A stretch of 64,000 bases of DNA from Sphingobacterium alkalisoli (lineage in GTDB: Bacteria; Bacteroidota; Bacteroidia; Sphingobacteriales; Sphingobacteriaceae): NCBI RefSeq assembly GCF_005049105.1, contig NZ_SUKA01000003.1, positions 682,001 through 746,000 of the forward strand, read 5' to 3'. Positions 44,017 through 52,954 of this stretch are shown one piece after another (position 1 is the stretch's first letter; every line of letters starts with the position of its first letter). Both the position numbers and the translations under genes were made by a program. The notes beneath the pieces are model-generated. The model made no database searches and was not told where the DNA came from. It saw only the letters and a list, made by a program, of their open reading frames with translations.

Positions 44017-44592
44017 GTGAAAAAACGTATAGCTATTTTTGCTTCTGGTTCCGGATCCAATGCACAGAAAATAATGGAGCATTTCAAATATTCTCATGAT
44101 GCAGAAGTGGCCCTGATATTAAGCAACAATCCCGATGCCTATGTATTACAGCGGGCTGATAATTTCGAAATCCCTTCACATGTTTTTGACAAGCACGCTT
44201 TTTACCACACTACGGAGATTGTAGATCTTCTAAAGAGACTAGATATCGACATGGTTGTATTAGCCGGTTTTTTATGGCTTATACCTCAAAGCCTATTACG
44301 TGCTTTCCCAAACAAGATTATCAACATCCACCCCGCCCTTCTTCCTAAGCATGGTGGAAAAGGCATGTATGGTGACCGGGTACATCAAGCTGTACTCAAT
44401 GCCGGAGACGATGAGCATGGAATCTCTATCCATTTTGTAAATGAAAATTTTGATGAAGGAGAAATAATTTATCAAGCTCGGTTTAGAGTTGACCCCGGTG
44501 ATACCCTGGAAGTTATAAAATTCAATGGGCAGCAACTAGAACACTTACATTATCCAAAAGTGATCGAAAATTTGTTAAAGAAATATAATTAA
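44017..44592 (+). CDS. purN: phosphoribosylglycinamide formyltransferase
   Basis: A 191-residue cytoplasmic enzyme that transfers a formyl group from 10-formyl-THF to GAR in purine synthesis. The signature parts are IAIFASGSGSNAQKIMEHF at the start, VVLAGFLWLIP near residue 76, INIHPALLPKHGGKGMYG near 95 with the catalytic N-x-H, and HFVNENFDEGEII near 134. The start codon is GTG at 44017 (protein starts MKKRIAIF); no ATG lies in a better position. It is monocistronic, with its own promoter and terminator, though purH lies close by. Confidence 0.96.
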   Translation: MKKRIAIFASGSGSNAQKIMEHFKYSHDAEVALILSNNPDAYVLQRADNFEIPSHVFDKHAFYHTTEIVDLLKRLDIDMVVLAGFLWLIPQSLLRAFPNKIINIHPALLPKHGGKGMYGDRVHQAVLNAGDDEHGISIHFVNENFDEGEIIYQARFRVDPGDTLEVIKFNGQQLEHLHYPKVIENLLKKYN

Positions 44593-44619
44593 AAAAAGGA
44601 GCTCAAAGGCTCCTTTTTT
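44592..44619 (+). terminator. rho-independent terminator after purN
   Basis: AAAAAAGGAGC pairs with GCTCCTTTTTT around a 6-base loop directly at the purN stop. It separates purN from purH. Confidence 0.85.
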
Positions 44620-44767
44620 ACTCAACTCCGTTATCATTACTAGTCATCAAGTCCACCGATGGACTTTCGTAGTTGTAGATGTTTCCTGTATGAATCATGA
44701 AATTTTCTTCCATTTATTACCAAACAACAATTTCGATTTAGTTCATATAAACCCCATAGAAAATAAC

Positions 44768-44775
44768 TATCTTTG
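44768..44775 (+). promoter_or_regulatory. -7 box of the purH promoter
   Basis: TATCTTTG matches TAnnTTTG and lies 19 bases before the purH ATG. The -33 element is weak. Confidence 0.5.
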
Positions 44776-44794
44776 CGGCTCCAAATAAATAACA

Positions 44795-46321
44795 ATGAAT
44801 CATCCTGTTAAGATTAAAAATGCACTGGTTTCTGTTTATTATAAAGACAACCTCGCCCCACTTATTCAACTTTTAAATAAATACGGAGTTACTTTGTATT
44901 CTACAGGCGGCACGGAAGCTTTCATCCGTGATTTAGATATCGATGTCGTACGTGTAGAAGACTTGACAAGCTATCCGTCTATTCTAGGTGGACGGGTAAA
45001 AACACTTCACCCAAAAGTATTCGGTGGCATCCTTTCCCGCCGTCCTTTAGAAAGCGATCAGCAGCAATTAGCGCGATACGAAATTCCGGAAATTGACCTG
45101 GTTATCGTAGACCTATACCCATTTGAAGAGACACTCGCCTCCGGGGCTTCCGAGCAAGATATTATTGAAAAAATCGATATCGGTGGCATTTCGTTAATCC
45201 GTGCTGCAGCAAAGAATTTCAATGATGTTGTCATCATTTCTTCCAAAACAGATTACACAGAATTAGAACAGATTTTGGCATCGCAAAACGGTGTAACCAC
45301 ACTTGACCAACGCAAGTCTTTTGCCAAACGCGCTTTCAATACCTCTTCCCATTACGATACGGCTATTTTTAATTACTTTAACCAAGAAGAACCTTTAACG
45401 GTTTTCAAGCAATCCCAGCAAAAAGCACAGACATTGCGTTATGGAGAAAACCCACATCAAAAAGGTATTTTCTTCGGAGATCTAGATGCTATGTTTGATA
45501 AGTTGAACGGCAAAGAACTATCATATAACAATTTAGTGGATGTAGATGCAGCTGTTGCCATCATTGATGAATTCGAAGATCCCACATTCGCGATCTTAAA
45601 ACATACCAATGCCTGTGGAGTAGCTTCGCGCTCGACGGTCAAGCAAGCCTGGATAGATGCTTTAGCATGTGATCCAATATCTGCTTTTGGAGGCGTATTA
45701 ATTACAAATCGTGAAGTAGATGCCGAGACAGCTGAAGAAATTAACAAATTATTTTTCGAAGTATTGATTGCCCCCTCTTACAGCGAACAAGCTAAATCAA
45801 TACTGACCGCTAAGAAAAATAGAATTATATTGATAAGAAAAGAAGTTAATTTACCTACCCATCAATTCAAGACGTTATTGAACGGTGTAATCCTTCAAGA
45901 TAAAGATCATACAATAGAAGGTCCGGAATTGATGACAGCAGTAACTATTGCAAAGCCGTCCCCAGAACAATTAGAAGATCTTTATTTTGCAAACAAAATT
46001 GTAAAGCATACGAAGTCGAATACCATCGTATTTGCCAAAAATGGAACTTTGCTTACCTCGGGCGTGGGTCAAACCTCTAGAGTAGACGCATTAAAACAAG
46101 CAATTGAAAAAGCACATGCATTTGGTTTTGATTTAAAAGGCAGCGCTATGGCGTCCGACGCATTCTTTCCCTTTCCAGACTGTGTAGAAATAGCAGGCGA
46201 AGCTGGGATAGCAGCGGTATTACAACCAGGTGGATCAATAAAAGATCAATTGTCTATCGACATGGCCAACGAAAAAGGATTAGCTATGGTTGTTACAGGC
46301 GTCCGGCACTTTAAGCATTAA
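44795..46321 (+). CDS. purH: bifunctional AICAR formyltransferase / IMP cyclohydrolase
   Basis: A 508-residue enzyme for the last two steps of IMP synthesis. The N-terminal cyclohydrolase domain (1-195) has ALVSVYYKDNLAPLI, YSTGGTEAFIRD, GGRVKTLHPKVFGGILSRR and IDIGGISLIRAAAKNF. The formyltransferase domain has LRYGENPHQKGIFF near residue 213, KHTNACGVAS with the catalytic K-H pair near 269, SAFGGVLITNREVD, and ASDAFFPFPDCVE near 451. Length and layout are standard. It follows purN in the pathway and on the chromosome. Confidence 0.97.
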   Translation: MNHPVKIKNALVSVYYKDNLAPLIQLLNKYGVTLYSTGGTEAFIRDLDIDVVRVEDLTSYPSILGGRVKTLHPKVFGGILSRRPLESDQQQLARYEIPEIDLVIVDLYPFEETLASGASEQDIIEKIDIGGISLIRAAAKNFNDVVIISSKTDYTELEQILASQNGVTTLDQRKSFAKRAFNTSSHYDTAIFNYFNQEEPLTVFKQSQQKAQTLRYGENPHQKGIFFGDLDAMFDKLNGKELSYNNLVDVDAAVAIIDEFEDPTFAILKHTNACGVASRSTVKQAWIDALACDPISAFGGVLITNREVDAETAEEINKLFFEVLIAPSYSEQAKSILTAKKNRIILIRKEVNLPTHQFKTLLNGVILQDKDHTIEGPELMTAVTIAKPSPEQLEDLYFANKIVKHTKSNTIVFAKNGTLLTSGVGQTSRVDALKQAIEKAHAFGFDLKGSAMASDAFFPFPDCVEIAGEAGIAAVLQPGGSIKDQLSIDMANEKGLAMVVTGVRHFKH

Positions 46322-46340
46322 ATATCCCATAAAAAACAAA

Positions 46341-46377
46341 AAAAGGAGTTTGAAACTGAAGTATCAAATTCCTTTTT
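46341..46377 (+). terminator. rho-independent terminator after purH
   Basis: AAAAGGAGTTTGA pairs with TCAAATTCCTTTT (one wobble) around a 10-base loop, followed by T. It starts 20 bases after the purH stop. Confidence 0.8.
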
Positions 46378-46605
46378 ACTGAAATTATTTATCTAAATAG
46401 CCATCCTGAACCTACATGAAGCTTTGATATCCGCTGTACTGATCTTCGATCATATTATGATAATTTTATTTTAACTAAACTTAACGTACTTGCTATCAAT
46501 ATTATTGTTTATCTTTAGCTCAGAATAACGTTACTTATATTCGATTTATTAATAACAGTAAAAAAATTAAACTCACTCCTTAGTAACAGAGTACTACAAC
46601 TCTAA

Positions 46606-47679
46606 ATGAAATCTACAATTAAATTCAACAACGTCAATTCATTATTCTCCAAAACATTAAAGGAGAAAATAAATATATATTTTAAAAACAATAACCTCAA
46701 CAAAACTGGGGGGCGAAAAATCTTGGTCAAAGGAATTATACTTTTCTCTACTTTTTTAGGGATTTACAGCACATTACTTTTAGTACAGCCGCATTGGTCT
46801 ATCAGCATTTTACTATGCGTGCTATTTGGTGTGAATCTCGCGGCAATTGGTTTTAATGTAATGCATGACGCTGGTCATGATACTTTTTCTAAAAACAAGA
46901 AGTTTAACAACATTCTCTCCTATAGTGCCAACTTGATGGGCGCAAATATCTATTTTTGGAAACTAAAGCACAATATAGCCCATCATACATTTACAAATAT
47001 TGAAGGTGAAGATCATGATATTGATGTTAGATTTATGCGTTTGCATAAAGAACAGGAGCATCAAAAACATCATAAATTTCAACAATATTATTTCCTTGCG
47101 CTGTATGGCATCTCCTATCTTGCCTGGATTTTCTATCAGGATTATGAGAAGTATTTTAAAGCCTCATTAGGAAAAAACAACAACGCATTCAGTTTTCCAT
47201 TACGTGAAAAAGTTATTTTCTGGATAAGCAAAGTTATACACTTTACATTATTCATCGTATTGCCCGTCATTTTTGTAGGTTGGATCAAAACTTTAATTGG
47301 TTTAGTGATTGTAAGTGTAATTTGTGGACTCATATTAGCCATTGTATTCCAATTGGCACATGTCGTATCCGAAACAAGCTTCAATACAGTAGAAGATGAT
47401 AATCGTAAAATAGAGAACGAGTGGATGATTCACCAATTAAACTCTACTGCAAACTTCGCTACGAACAATAAGTTTTTGACTTGGCTATTAGGCGGTTTAA
47501 ACTTTCAAGTAGAACATCACTTGTTTCCAAAGATAAGTCATATCCACTATCCCGCGATCAACGAAATTGTTCGTGAAACCTGTATAGAATACAAAATTAA
47601 TTATATTGAGTTCCCGACATTTGCAAAGGCCTTCAATTCACATGTCAATGTAATAAAAGAAATGGGATCGAATAAATAA
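46606..47679 (+). CDS. fatty acid (acyl-CoA/acyl-lipid) desaturase
   Basis: A 357-residue integral membrane di-iron desaturase. The three histidine boxes are HDAGH near residues 87-91, HNIAHH near 122-127 and QVEHH near 301-305. The Q in the third box is typical of front-end (delta-5/6-like) desaturases. No cytochrome b5 domain is attached. Hydrophobic pairs at about 40-85 and 195-250 fit the four-helix topology. It would introduce a cis double bond to adjust membrane fluidity, and two cold-shock-domain genes lie just downstream, which fits a cold response. The chain position cannot be read from sequence alone. Confidence 0.9.
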   Translation: MKSTIKFNNVNSLFSKTLKEKINIYFKNNNLNKTGGRKILVKGIILFSTFLGIYSTLLLVQPHWSISILLCVLFGVNLAAIGFNVMHDAGHDTFSKNKKFNNILSYSANLMGANIYFWKLKHNIAHHTFTNIEGEDHDIDVRFMRLHKEQEHQKHHKFQQYYFLALYGISYLAWIFYQDYEKYFKASLGKNNNAFSFPLREKVIFWISKVIHFTLFIVLPVIFVGWIKTLIGLVIVSVICGLILAIVFQLAHVVSETSFNTVEDDNRKIENEWMIHQLNSTANFATNNKFLTWLLGGLNFQVEHHLFPKISHIHYPAINEIVRETCIEYKINYIEFPTFAKAFNSHVNVIKEMGSNK

Positions 47680-47692
47680 GAAAAGTGAAATT

Positions 47693-47749
47693 TCATAACA
47701 AATAAAGAAGCCAGTCTATAATGTAGGCTGGCTTCTTTATTTGTTATGA
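47693..47749. terminator. bidirectional terminator between convergent genes
   Basis: A perfect 22-base stem with a 13-base loop: the left arm starts TCATAACAAATAAAGAAGCC and its exact reverse complement is at 47728-47749. It lies between the convergent desaturase and cold-shock-domain genes and serves both, though it is longer than most terminators. Confidence 0.8.
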
Positions 47750-47766
47750 TTGTGTCAATCAAAAAA

Positions 47767-48195
47767 TTAGGGCTCCAAAACAACTTCTGAAACCTGATTT
47801 CCTTGTTTGGAACTTCTATATTTATATTTGACCTTTTGATCTATTTTCAACACAAACCCAACTAAATTGTCATTAAAATAGACTGTCTGTCTTGACAAAT
47901 TATCACGGATGAAACCGTAATGGCCTTGGTCATTATAATACGACACTTTCCCGTAGTTGTATTCATCTTCTACTTCTGGTCGTAACAGATCTTCCTCTTT
48001 AAACTCATATTTAGTCAAGGGAGGGGTATCTGATATATTACCATACTCGTCAACATATGCAAACATTTCTTCAAAGGACTTTCCTTTGTCATTGTTTTGT
48101 TTGTTGAACTCTTTCTTCTCTTGCTTGTGTTGCTTTTTTAATTGCTTTTTCTTTGCTTGTTCTTTTTTTCTGAATGTAATTTGGCTTTGCCCCAT
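47767..48195 (-). CDS. cold-shock-domain protein with basic N-terminal extension
   Basis: A 142-residue protein. Residues 1-40 are extremely Lys/Gln-rich (RKKEQAKKKQLKKQHKQEKK), probably a helical RNA-contact tail. A middle linker precedes a cold-shock-like OB fold (about 80-142): GKVSYYNDQGHYGFIRDNLS, then TVYFNDNLVG and KVKYKYRSSKQG. The RNP-1 site reads HYGFIRD instead of KGFGFIT. Proteins of this layout occur in Bacteroidota and likely bind RNA. It is divergent from a short canonical csp gene. Confidence 0.82.
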   Translation of the reverse strand: MGQSQITFRKKEQAKKKQLKKQHKQEKKEFNKQNNDKGKSFEEMFAYVDEYGNISDTPPLTKYEFKEEDLLRPEVEDEYNYGKVSYYNDQGHYGFIRDNLSRQTVYFNDNLVGFVLKIDQKVKYKYRSSKQGNQVSEVVLEP

Positions 48196-48463
48196 TAAAC
48201 GTGTATAATGTAAATAAATAAATTAAAAATATGTCTTAGCGACCAACGGGCTTTATAAAACTTGTTGAAGACAGTTAAAGCGAGGTGATGTATAAGGCTT
48301 TCAATACAAAGATACGAAATCTAAATGAAACCAGAAAACATTGCAACGTTATGCTTATCTTACAATCCAAAAGCTTTGTCATATGAAAATACTTTTAAGA
48401 CGAAAACACGTGTTTTACGAATAATTATGCCTATCCTTGCTTTAATACTAATAAAAAAAAATA

Positions 48464-48655
48464 ATGAATACAGGAACTGTAAAGTTTTTTAATGAAACTA
48501 AAGGATTTGGTTTTATTACTCCAGAAAATGGTGGCGCTGACGTGTTTGTACACACATCAGGATTAAAAAACCAAGTTAGAGAAGGTGATACCGTAACTTA
48601 CGAAGTTGAGCGTACACCTAAAGGTCTAAATGCTATTAATGTGAAATTGAGCTAA
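48464..48655 (+). CDS. cold shock protein (CspA family)
   Basis: A 63-residue OB-fold RNA chaperone: MNTGTVKFFNETKGFGFITP with RNP-1 KGFGFI near residue 13 and RNP-2 VFVHTS near 27. The length is at the short end of the normal range (63-70). It should melt RNA structures at low temperature. The 268-base space upstream is long enough for a structured cold-shock leader, but I could not identify one with confidence. A terminator follows. Confidence 0.95.
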   Translation: MNTGTVKFFNETKGFGFITPENGGADVFVHTSGLKNQVREGDTVTYEVERTPKGLNAINVKLS

Positions 48656-48678
48656 TCGAATTTATATTTAATACTAAA

Positions 48679-48711
48679 AGCAACGGCTGCCTAAAATAGG
48701 TGGCCGTTGCT
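48679..48711 (+). terminator. terminator after the csp gene
   Basis: AGCAACGGCTGCCT (48679-48692) pairs with AGGTGGCCGTTGCT (48698-48711), with two wobble pairs and a 5-base loop. Only a short T-rich tail follows. Confidence 0.75.
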
Positions 48712-48858
48712 ATTTACAGTGACAAACTAAATTTAAGTAGAGAATGCCTGTTCGCTACTTTTCTCCAATCTATTCACGCAATTTCTAAAACGCAAGAGTC
48801 CCTTATTCTAATAAATTCTACATTTTAAAGAAAAAAAATGTTCACAAAAAACAAAACA

Positions 48859-48900
48859 GCCTTAAATTAACTAAAAATCAGTGAGTTTTCTATTTAAGGC
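48859..48900. promoter_or_regulatory. inverted repeat upstream of a 29-codon ORF
   Basis: GCCTTAAAT (48859-48867) and ATTTAAGGC (48892-48900) form perfect 9-base arms around a 24-base spacer, 50 bases before the small ORF at 48950. It may be an operator or a leader hairpin. Confidence 0.3.
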
Positions 48901-48949
48901 ACGCCGTTTGTAATGACGTAACTCAAATAAACTAAATACTTAAAGAATT

Positions 48950-49039
48950 ATGAGAAGGACACCTTACACCACATTTGTCGTTCTGCTGGTCATAACTTTT
49001 GTTCTGATTTTTGCAACAACATGCGTTGGGGCATTTTAA
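48950..49039 (+). CDS. possible small single-pass membrane protein (29 aa)
   Basis: An ATG at 48950 opens a 29-codon frame whose product begins MRRTPYTTFVVLLVITFVLI and ends with FATTCVGAF. It has two arginines, then a hydrophobic span of about 17 residues, the classic shape of a bacterial membrane microprotein. It is the only plausible gene in the 576-base space between csp and the ABC-F gene. An inverted repeat lies upstream and another downstream. I do not recognise it; it may also be a lipoprotein-like fragment. Confidence 0.4.
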   Translation: MRRTPYTTFVVLLVITFVLIFATTCVGAF

Positions 49040-49075
49040 ACATTTTTATTGCGCACCAATCACACTGATCTTATC

Positions 49076-49124
49076 AAACTAGTATACAGACCATATAAAT
49101 GATTATATCGTCGTATACTGGTTT
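49076..49124. repeat. inverted repeat between the small ORF and the ABC-F gene
   Basis: AAACTAGTATAC (49076-49087) pairs with GTATACTGGTTT (49113-49124) at 11 of 12 positions, the twelfth being a G-T wobble. The spacer contains ATATAAATGATTATAT. It may end the small ORF transcript or bind a regulator of the gene downstream. Confidence 0.4.
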
Positions 49125-49204
49125 CTATTTGTATTCCGAAATCCATTCTCTAATTTCACAAGCTATCAAATTGGTCTATAACGGACTCATACAGTACTCC
49201 ATAA

Positions 49205-50863
<1,659 letters not shown>

Positions 50864-50896
50864 ATTTATCCTATCTAATTCACTTTTAAAAAACAC

Positions 50897-50932
50897 AGAA
50901 GCCCTGCAGATTATCACCGCAGGGCTTCTTGT
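50897..50932 (+). terminator. rho-independent terminator after the ABC-F gene
   Basis: AGAAGCCCTGC (50897-50907) pairs perfectly with GCAGGGCTTCT (50919-50929) around an 11-base loop, followed by a short T stretch. Confidence 0.85.
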
Positions 50933-51013
50933 ATTAAGATAAACCGACAACAGACATATCAAAATCACATTTTGTTTTGATCACATCCGTATAATAAGTT
51001 AGAAGAATTAATT

Positions 51014-51021
51014 TATATTTG
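51014..51021 (+). promoter_or_regulatory. -7 box of the YceI gene
   Basis: TATATTTG matches TAnnTTTG, 37 bases before the ATG at 51059. No convincing -33 element is seen. Confidence 0.45.
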
Positions 51022-51058
51022 TTACAGCTTAATTGCATTAAAAACAAAAAAACAGAAA

Positions 51059-51592
51059 ATGAAAACAACCAAACTCCTCTCTCTAGGCGTATTATTCCTT
51101 GTCCTGTCTACTTCAGCCATGTACGCCCTCATCGATTGGAAAATCATGGACAATGATTATGTCATTAAATTTGAAACAAAAAAAGCAAGCGGCACCATTA
51201 GCGGGCTAAAGGGGGTACTTCATTTCGATCCTGATAATCTTGCTGGAGCGAATATGGATGTCACCGTTGATGTCAACACATTGGATCTTGGAAATGGTTT
51301 AAAAACCAAACATGCCAAAGCGGATGATTTCTTTGATGTCGAACAGTATCCAACTATTCATTTCAAATCTACTGGATTCAAAAAAGTAAGCAGTGGTTAT
51401 CAGGTTGACGGCAATCTAACCCTTAAATCGACGACTAAGCCTATTAGTATATTGTTTACTTTTGAGAGTAAAGCATCTGTACCTACATTTTTAGGTGCGT
51501 TTGAACTGAACAGAACAGATTACGGGTTAACGGGAAAAGGAAGTGTGGGAGAGATCTTAAAGCTGAACATAAAAGTACCTGTTAGCAAATAA
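51059..51592 (+). CDS. YceI family protein
   Basis: A 177-residue exported protein with a signal peptide (MKTTKLLSLGVLFLVLSTSA) and a lipocalin-like beta barrel that binds isoprenoid chains in family structures. Landmarks are KFETKKASGTISGLKGVLHF near residue 38, DVNTLDLGNGLKTKHAKADDFFDVEQYPTIHF near 80 (in parts) and FELNRTDYGLTGKGSVG near 148. The ligand here is unknown. It is monocistronic and convergent with the DUF4836-associated cluster. Confidence 0.92.
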   Translation: MKTTKLLSLGVLFLVLSTSAMYALIDWKIMDNDYVIKFETKKASGTISGLKGVLHFDPDNLAGANMDVTVDVNTLDLGNGLKTKHAKADDFFDVEQYPTIHFKSTGFKKVSSGYQVDGNLTLKSTTKPISILFTFESKASVPTFLGAFELNRTDYGLTGKGSVGEILKLNIKVPVSK

Positions 51593-51619
51593 ATCCATTT
51601 GCCAACAGGTGTTTAATAC

Positions 51620-52939
51620 TTATCTGATCAACTGATACAGGCTGTGTATCTCTGATTTTGTAAATGTAATCTGACCCGATATAGAAGATATATGAGGTGC
51701 TACGTAAGTAGCGCCCATTTCTATTTTCTGAATCTGTTCCGGTATAGAAAGGCGATCCAAGAGTAGCTTTTCATTTTCCAAATGCTGTAGCACAAAAGAA
51801 AAATAGGTATCATTATTCACTAGTTGCTCCTGTAATTGAAAATCCGCAGCTGTAGCTAGTGCGATCATATCCCCTTTTATCCTTTTGGTGAATTTGTAGA
51901 AAATTTTCTCGGGTATATAACCAGCTAAATGAGGAGATGACTTTACCGTCACCTGCAGGTTTGGCACCGACTCCTCTCTTAATTCCTTCTTTTCACTCAT
52001 TTCGAAGTTATCATCCATTTCATAGGCAATTATCGTATCAGTTTGTATCACGTCTTCCTGCTTCCATTCCATATCAATATATCCACCAAAATAGCGTTGC
52101 AGCGTGTCTACTGGAATCTTGAGATTTTCTAGGGTCGATTGATACTTTTGCATGAGTGGACGCAGATCAGCATCCAACGTCACGTTCAAGATATTATGTT
52201 CAGAAAGTTTACGTTTTCGTGGTCTCGCATTGGCTTTCCACAACGTAGAATACAGCATCCCTTCCAATTGTATTTTTCCGTTTTCAAAATCAGCCTTTAC
52301 GACAGTGCTATCGTAGAGATTGTTGTACAATATATCAGCCTTGGACTCAAGGAAGTCTGTATTCGCGATAGCACCAATCTGTACTAAGTCGCCACTCTCG
52401 TTCGCCAGTAGATGCTCCATCCGTTCCCTTCGGTCGCGTGTGCTAACACCTATAGAAAGAATAAAACTTTGTTCATGGCTCAGCAACGCAACCCTTTTGT
52501 CTCTGGAAACCAAATAAGAAAGATCTGTTGGATCCTGTAACGAATCCACATGAATGTCTAGACTTTGTAAGGCGAACTTTCGGAAGCGCTCGATATCGCT
52601 TATTTTCTGTACGCTGTAAAACACGGAAGTGTCTTTCGGGGTCGAGAAGAATAAAATCCGAGCCGGCACACTCCATCCGGCCTCCCAGATATTAATTCGT
52701 TTTGTCCTGTCCTCTGTTGCTTTAGAAGTATCGCTACCGAAATACGTAAGGGGATGGATAATCGCATTTGCGACTAACTCTTTTAACAATCGATCCACAG
52801 AGACCTGAATTAGCACATCACTATCTTTATGCACCTGTGCATCCAACGATTTTGTATTACGTACGCTAAAAAAAATCCATAACCCTCCGATAACGAGAAG
52901 TACAAAAACCAAAAAAAACAATAAAACCTTTCGTATCAT
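51620..52939 (-). CDS. membrane-anchored protein of unknown function, probable diverged DUF4836 relative
   Basis: A 439-residue protein with one N-terminal membrane helix (RKVLLFFLVFVLLVIGGLWI, residues 3-22) and the rest probably periplasmic. I know no named domain for it. Its layout follows the larger DUF4836 protein encoded just upstream: an early VLIQVSVDRLLKEL strand-helix, then an ISDIERFRKFALQSLDIHV segment, RYFGGYIDMEW near residue 285, and an ending SGQITFTKSEIHSLYQLI like the other protein's. It lies 15 bases after that gene, so the two are co-transcribed. Confidence 0.7.
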   Translation of the reverse strand: MIRKVLLFFLVFVLLVIGGLWIFFSVRNTKSLDAQVHKDSDVLIQVSVDRLLKELVANAIIHPLTYFGSDTSKATEDRTKRINIWEAGWSVPARILFFSTPKDTSVFYSVQKISDIERFRKFALQSLDIHVDSLQDPTDLSYLVSRDKRVALLSHEQSFILSIGVSTRDRRERMEHLLANESGDLVQIGAIANTDFLESKADILYNNLYDSTVVKADFENGKIQLEGMLYSTLWKANARPRKRKLSEHNILNVTLDADLRPLMQKYQSTLENLKIPVDTLQRYFGGYIDMEWKQEDVIQTDTIIAYEMDDNFEMSEKKELREESVPNLQVTVKSSPHLAGYIPEKIFYKFTKRIKGDMIALATAADFQLQEQLVNNDTYFSFVLQHLENEKLLLDRLSIPEQIQKIEMGATYVAPHISSISGQITFTKSEIHSLYQLIR

Positions 52940-52954
52940 AGTCTATATTTCTTC

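Noticed and set aside
43903..44097. 64-codon minus-strand frame over the purN start
   Set aside because: It overlaps the strong purN promoter and N-terminus in antisense and shows no conserved motif.
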